The position numbers were made by a program, and so were the translations under genes. A stretch of DNA of 64,000 nucleotides from Lautropia sp. SCN 69-89 (GTDB lineage Bacteria > Pseudomonadota > Gammaproteobacteria > Burkholderiales > Burkholderiaceae_E), in the NCBI GenBank assembly GCA_001724855.1, contig MEED01000012.1, positions 186,001-250,000 on the forward strand. The letters run 5' to 3'. Position 1 is the stretch's first letter. Every line of letters begins with the position of its first letter. Below the pieces are notes generated by a model. That model was given only the letters and a program-made list of their open reading frames with translations. It did no database searches and was not told where the DNA came from. This document shows positions 60,447-64,000 of this stretch, in pieces.

Positions 60447-62771
60447 ATGCGCCGGCCACGTTTCCGCACGACCCCTGCGCACGCTGCGACCCTGCTCGCC
60501 GGGTTGCTTGCGGCCGGGCTCGCCGCGGCGCAGCCCGCCGGCCCAGCCGACGCTGCGACCGACGCTGCGACCGATCAGCCGGCGCAGCCGGTCTCGCTGA
60601 AACTCGACGCTCGCCTGGGCGAGGAACGCGCCCGGGTGCGCGAAGGCCGTCCGGTGTTCGGACGCGGCGATCGCCTGTCGGGACGCACCGGGCGCGAAAC
60701 CACGCTCGACGGCGACGCGGAGGTGCGCAAGGCGGGCACGGTCATCCGCGCCGACCGTCTGACCTACTACGAGGTCGACGACGAGGTCGTGGCTGTCGGA
60801 GACGTGCGGATCGCCCGCGAAGGCAACGTCTTCACCGGCCCGCAGCTGCTGTTGAAGCTCGACGCGAACCAGGGATGGTTCGAGACTCCGAGCTACTACC
60901 TGGGTCAGTACGGCGGCCGCGGCCGCGCCGATCGCGTCGACTTCCTCGGGCACGACCTGACGCGGCTGTATCGGGCGACCTACACGACCTGCGAACCCGA
61001 CAACCCGGACTGGCTGCTCGTCAGCGAGACGTTGACGATCGACGAGGCCGCGGGCGACGGCACCGGGCGCTCGGCGAGCCTGTACTTCAAGGGCCTGAAA
61101 ATCCTCGGCGCGCCGGTGTTCGCATTCCCGCTCACCGACGAGCGGCGCAGCGGTTTCCTCGCGCCGTCGGTGTCGATCAACTCGCGCAGCGGCGGCGAGG
61201 TGGTGGTGCCGTATTACTGGAACATCGCGCCGAACCGCGACTTCACCTTGTATCCGGGCGTCAGTGTCAGGCGCGGCGTGCAGCTCGGTGGCGAGTTGCG
61301 CTATCTCGAGCCCACGTATTTCGGCGGCATCCGGTTCGACATGAACCCGTCCGACCCGAAGACCGGCAGTGCCCGCTATTTCTACGACCTCCACAACACC
61401 TTCACCAACTGGAACGGCTGGGGCGGCAACTGGCTGGTGCGCGGGGTGTCCGACGACGACTACTTCATCGACTACTCGCGCTCGATCCTGAACAGCTCGC
61501 AGCGCGTGCTGCCGCGCCAGTTCAACGCGGCGCGATCGCTCGACGGCAACTGGTCGATGCTGTTCAGCGTGCAGACCTGGCAGGCGATCCTCGACGCGCG
61601 CCCCGGGCCGTACGAGAGGGTGCCGCAGGTGCAGTTGCGCAACGTGCAGCGCGACGTACGCGGCTTCGACGTCGACACGCTGCTCGACGCCACCCGGTTC
61701 GGCGCTCCGACCGCAGGCATGGTCGAAGGCTGGCGGCTGGTGGCCAATCCGCACTTCAGTTTCCCGATCGTGCGGCCCGGCTGGTCGATCGTCCCGAAGG
61801 CTTCGCTGCACGCCACCAGCTACGAGTTGCTCGACGCCGGCGCGCTGCCGTCGTCGAGCAGTCGCGTGGTACCGACCTGGTCGATCGACTCGGGCATGGT
61901 GTTCGAGCGCCCTGCGCGCTTCTTCGGACGCGACGTGACGCAGACGCTCGAGCCGCGGCTGTTCTACGTGCGCACTCCGTATCGCGACCAGTCGCAGTAC
62001 CCGGTGTTCGACACGACGGTGGCCGACTTCAACTTCGCGCAGCTGTTCTCCGAGAACACCTTCATCGGCAACGACCGCATCGCCGACGTCGACCAGCTGA
62101 CCGCAGCCGCGATCTCGCGGGTGATCGATCCGGCCAGCGGCGCCGAGCGCTTCCGCTTCGCATTGGGCCAGCGCCTGTATTTCTCGAAGCAGCGCGTCGC
62201 GATCCCCGGCATCCCGCCGCGTACCGACGAACGCTCCGACCTGCTGCTGGCCGCGGCCGGCGAGCTCGGCGGCGGCATGAGCTTCGACACCGGGCTTCAA
62301 TACAGCGTGCGCGACGGCGACATCCCGCGGTTTTCCGCGCTGTGGCGCTACCTGCCGGACGACGGGCGCATCCTGAACCTCGGGCTGCGCTACCGGCGCG
62401 ACGAGCTCGGCCAGCTCGACACCTCGTGGCGCTGGCCGGTGGCGCCGCGCTGGGTCATGCTGGGGCGGCTGAACTATTCGTTCCTCGGCACCGGGGTCGA
62501 TCCGATCAGCCAGGTGCCCAACGAGCGCGGCGTCATCGAGGCCGTGCTCGGGGTCGAGTACAGTTCGTGTTGCTGGGGAACGAGCTTCGTGCTGCAGCGG
62601 TTCCGTACGGCGCAGGGCCAGTCCACCACCGCATTCTTCCTGCAGCTCGAGCTCAAGGGCCTGGCCCGGATCGGCTCCGATCCGTTTGGTATATTGCGAC
62701 GGAACATCCCGGGCTACCGCCTGCCCCACGACCGGCCCGAGCTGCCGTCGCGCTATTTCGGCTACGAGTGA
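60447..62771 (+). CDS. lptD: LPS-assembly protein LptD
   Basis: LptD is the outer-membrane beta-barrel that, with LptE, inserts lipopolysaccharide into the outer leaflet. The 774-residue precursor has a signal peptide (LLAGLLAAGLAAAQP), an N-terminal OstA/LptA-like jellyroll (about 70-200; YYEVDDEVVAVGDVRIARE) and a 26-strand barrel rich in aromatic strands. Cysteines needed for disulfide-based assembly are seen early in CEPDN and in the late SSCCWG pair. Start chosen at the signal-peptide Met; the frame is open further upstream without signal features. Its stop overlaps the surA start (TGATG). Confidence 0.95.
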   Translation: MRRPRFRTTPAHAATLLAGLLAAGLAAAQPAGPADAATDAATDQPAQPVSLKLDARLGEERARVREGRPVFGRGDRLSGRTGRETTLDGDAEVRKAGTVIRADRLTYYEVDDEVVAVGDVRIAREGNVFTGPQLLLKLDANQGWFETPSYYLGQYGGRGRADRVDFLGHDLTRLYRATYTTCEPDNPDWLLVSETLTIDEAAGDGTGRSASLYFKGLKILGAPVFAFPLTDERRSGFLAPSVSINSRSGGEVVVPYYWNIAPNRDFTLYPGVSVRRGVQLGGELRYLEPTYFGGIRFDMNPSDPKTGSARYFYDLHNTFTNWNGWGGNWLVRGVSDDDYFIDYSRSILNSSQRVLPRQFNAARSLDGNWSMLFSVQTWQAILDARPGPYERVPQVQLRNVQRDVRGFDVDTLLDATRFGAPTAGMVEGWRLVANPHFSFPIVRPGWSIVPKASLHATSYELLDAGALPSSSSRVVPTWSIDSGMVFERPARFFGRDVTQTLEPRLFYVRTPYRDQSQYPVFDTTVADFNFAQLFSENTFIGNDRIADVDQLTAAAISRVIDPASGAERFRFALGQRLYFSKQRVAIPGIPPRTDERSDLLLAAAGELGGGMSFDTGLQYSVRDGDIPRFSALWRYLPDDGRILNLGLRYRRDELGQLDTSWRWPVAPRWVMLGRLNYSFLGTGVDPISQVPNERGVIEAVLGVEYSSCCWGTSFVLQRFRTAQGQSTTAFFLQLELKGLARIGSDPFGILRRNIPGYRLPHDRPELPSRYFGYE

Positions 62772-64000
62772 TGCTTCGACACCTGCTTCTCCTGTCCGCG
62801 TCCGGCGCGCGCGACGCCGCGCGCACCGTGATCGCACCTCTGGCGCTGGTCGCCGGCCTCGCGGGCCTGGCTGTGGCCGCGGCGCCCGGGACGGCGACCG
62901 CGCAGGCGGCAGTGCCGGCGCCCGCTGCCTCGGCGGCGGCGAGCGCTGCGCCGGCAAGCGCTGCGCTTCGCCCGATCGACCGGGTCGTGGCGGTGGTCAA
63001 CAGCGAAGCGATCACCGCTGGCGAACTGGCGATGCGCCTGAAGACGGTCGAGAAGCAGTTGCACGAGCAGCGCATCGAGGCGCCGCCGGCCGACGTGCTC
63101 GAGAAGCAGGTCCTCGAGCGCATGATCGTCGACCGCGCCCAGGTCCAGGCCGCCCGCGAAGCCGGCATCCGCGTCGACGACGCGCAGGTCGACCGGGCGC
63201 TCGCGACGATCGCCCAGGAAAACCATCTGACGCTCCCGCAACTGCGCGATCGCGTCGAGCGCGACGGCACCGGCTTCGCGCGACTGCGCGAAGACGTGCG
63301 CGAGGAACTCCTGCGGCGGCGCCTGCGCGAGCGCGAGATCGACAACCGCGTGCAGGTCAGCGACGCCGACATCGACGCCTTCCTCGCTGCGCAGCCCAAG
63401 GGCTCCGAGGCGGGCGCCGAGCTGCATGTCGCGCAGATCCTGCTCGCGTTGCCCGAGGGAGCCACTGCCGAGCAGATCGAGCGCCAGCGCCAGCGCGGCG
63501 AGGAGGTGATCCGCCAGCTGCAGCGGGGTACCGATTTCGCGCGGCTGGCGGCGGCGTTCTCCGACGCGCCCGAGGCGATGAGCGGGGGCTCGCTCGGCTG
63601 GCGAACCGCCGAACGCCTGCCGCAACTGTTCGTCGACGCGGTCGCGCGGCTCGAGCCCGGGCAGGTCTCGCCGCTGCTGCGCAGTCCGGCCGGCTTTCAC
63701 GTGGTGAAGCTGCTCGACCGGCGAGCCGCGGCACCCCAGGCCGTGAGCAGCGCGCCGGTCACGCAAACGCATGCGCGCCACATCCTGATCCGTCCGAACG
63801 AGCTCGTCACCGAAGACGAGGCGCTGCGCCGGCTGCACGACATCAAGCGCCGCGTCGAGGCAGGCAGCGGCGATTTCGCCGAGCTGGCGCGCCAGTATTC
63901 GGTCGACGGCAGCGCGGGCCGCGGCGGCGACCTCGGCTGGGTCTACCCCGGCGACACCGTGCCGGAATTCGAGCGCGCGATGAACGCGCTGGCGCCGGGG
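62771..64000 (+). CDS. surA: Periplasmic chaperone/peptidyl-prolyl isomerase SurA (cut by window edge)
   Basis: SurA escorts unfolded outer-membrane proteins, LptD in particular, to the BAM complex. The visible 410 residues include an N-terminal signal region with a long Ala-rich stretch (to about residue 65), the chaperone domain starting IDRVVAVVNSEAITAGELAMRL, a first parvulin domain (about 217-315; LHVAQILLALPEGA, GGSLGWRTAERLP) and most of a second (from about 333; THARHILIRPNELV, GGDLGWVYPGDTVPEFE). It begins at an ATG that shares one base with the lptD stop, so chaperone and client are translated together. The C-terminus lies beyond the window. Confidence 0.97.
   Translation, partial: MLRHLLLLSASGARDAARTVIAPLALVAGLAGLAVAAAPGTATAQAAVPAPAASAAASAAPASAALRPIDRVVAVVNSEAITAGELAMRLKTVEKQLHEQRIEAPPADVLEKQVLERMIVDRAQVQAAREAGIRVDDAQVDRALATIAQENHLTLPQLRDRVERDGTGFARLREDVREELLRRRLREREIDNRVQVSDADIDAFLAAQPKGSEAGAELHVAQILLALPEGATAEQIERQRQRGEEVIRQLQRGTDFARLAAAFSDAPEAMSGGSLGWRTAERLPQLFVDAVARLEPGQVSPLLRSPAGFHVVKLLDRRAAAPQAVSSAPVTQTHARHILIRPNELVTEDEALRRLHDIKRRVEAGSGDFAELARQYSVDGSAGRGGDLGWVYPGDTVPEFERAMNALAPG

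Overview
The window comes from a GC-rich Gram-negative bacterium, most likely a betaproteobacterium of the order Burkholderiales. This is inferred from gene order and protein types: maf-rlmH-rsfS-nadD-hemF-purD-yebC, tolQRAB-pal-cpoB-queC, dusB-fis-purH-ruvCAB, amgK-murU and lptD-surA, an 80-residue Fis, and the GC-rich codon use. I cannot name a genus. No rRNA, insertion sequence, prophage, integrase or CRISPR array was seen. Almost all of the sequence is coding, and no gene-free stretch exceeds about 250 bases.

Layout. 1-5087 (minus) is a tightly coupled housekeeping operon: yebC, purD, hemF, nadD, rsfS, rlmH, and maf cut by the left edge. 5179-9937 (plus) holds a HerA-like ATPase, a short-chain dehydrogenase lacking the usual catalytic pair, tcdA and a catalase. 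10089-16908 is an envelope-glycan block: a sialyltransferase-like glycosyltransferase, an O-antigen ligase, a flippase-like membrane protein, GT2 and GT39 transferases and heptosyltransferase I. 16911-19778 holds an amine/amino-acid oxidase, a UPF0126 membrane protein and an EamA transporter. 19830-26011 (minus) is a complete pgaABCD operon for poly-N-acetylglucosamine export.

26201-31302 (plus) is an efflux operon (adaptor, RND pump, DUF2892 protein, CsoR-family regulator). It is preceded by two perfect ATACC-N6-GGTAT palindromes that look like the operators of the regulator encoded at its own end. 31295-34480 holds an MFS transporter, a phospholipase-D-type cardiolipin synthase and a CopD-like protein. 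34505-40173 (minus) is a MarR-controlled acyl-CoA-type catabolic cluster: aryl-acid ligase, FMN/FeS/FAD reductase, small unknown protein, zinc-ribbon MaoC hydratase, small unknown protein. The dodecamer TTGCAARCGCAA occurs both in front of marR and in front of the ligase. Across a cysteine desulfurase lies a monooxygenase resembling the FAD half of salicylyl-CoA 5-hydroxylases, so the locus may process an ortho-substituted benzoyl-CoA.

42633-64000 returns to conserved cell-envelope and DNA-maintenance genes. They are a YedK/HMCES protein, an M23 peptidase, tRNA-Lys with a clear sigma70 promoter, queC, the whole Tol-Pal system with ybgC, ruvCAB, purH, fis, dusB, a UbiH-type hydroxylase, pepP, the peptidoglycan-recycling pair murU/amgK, and the outer-membrane assembly genes lptD and surA (cut by the right edge).
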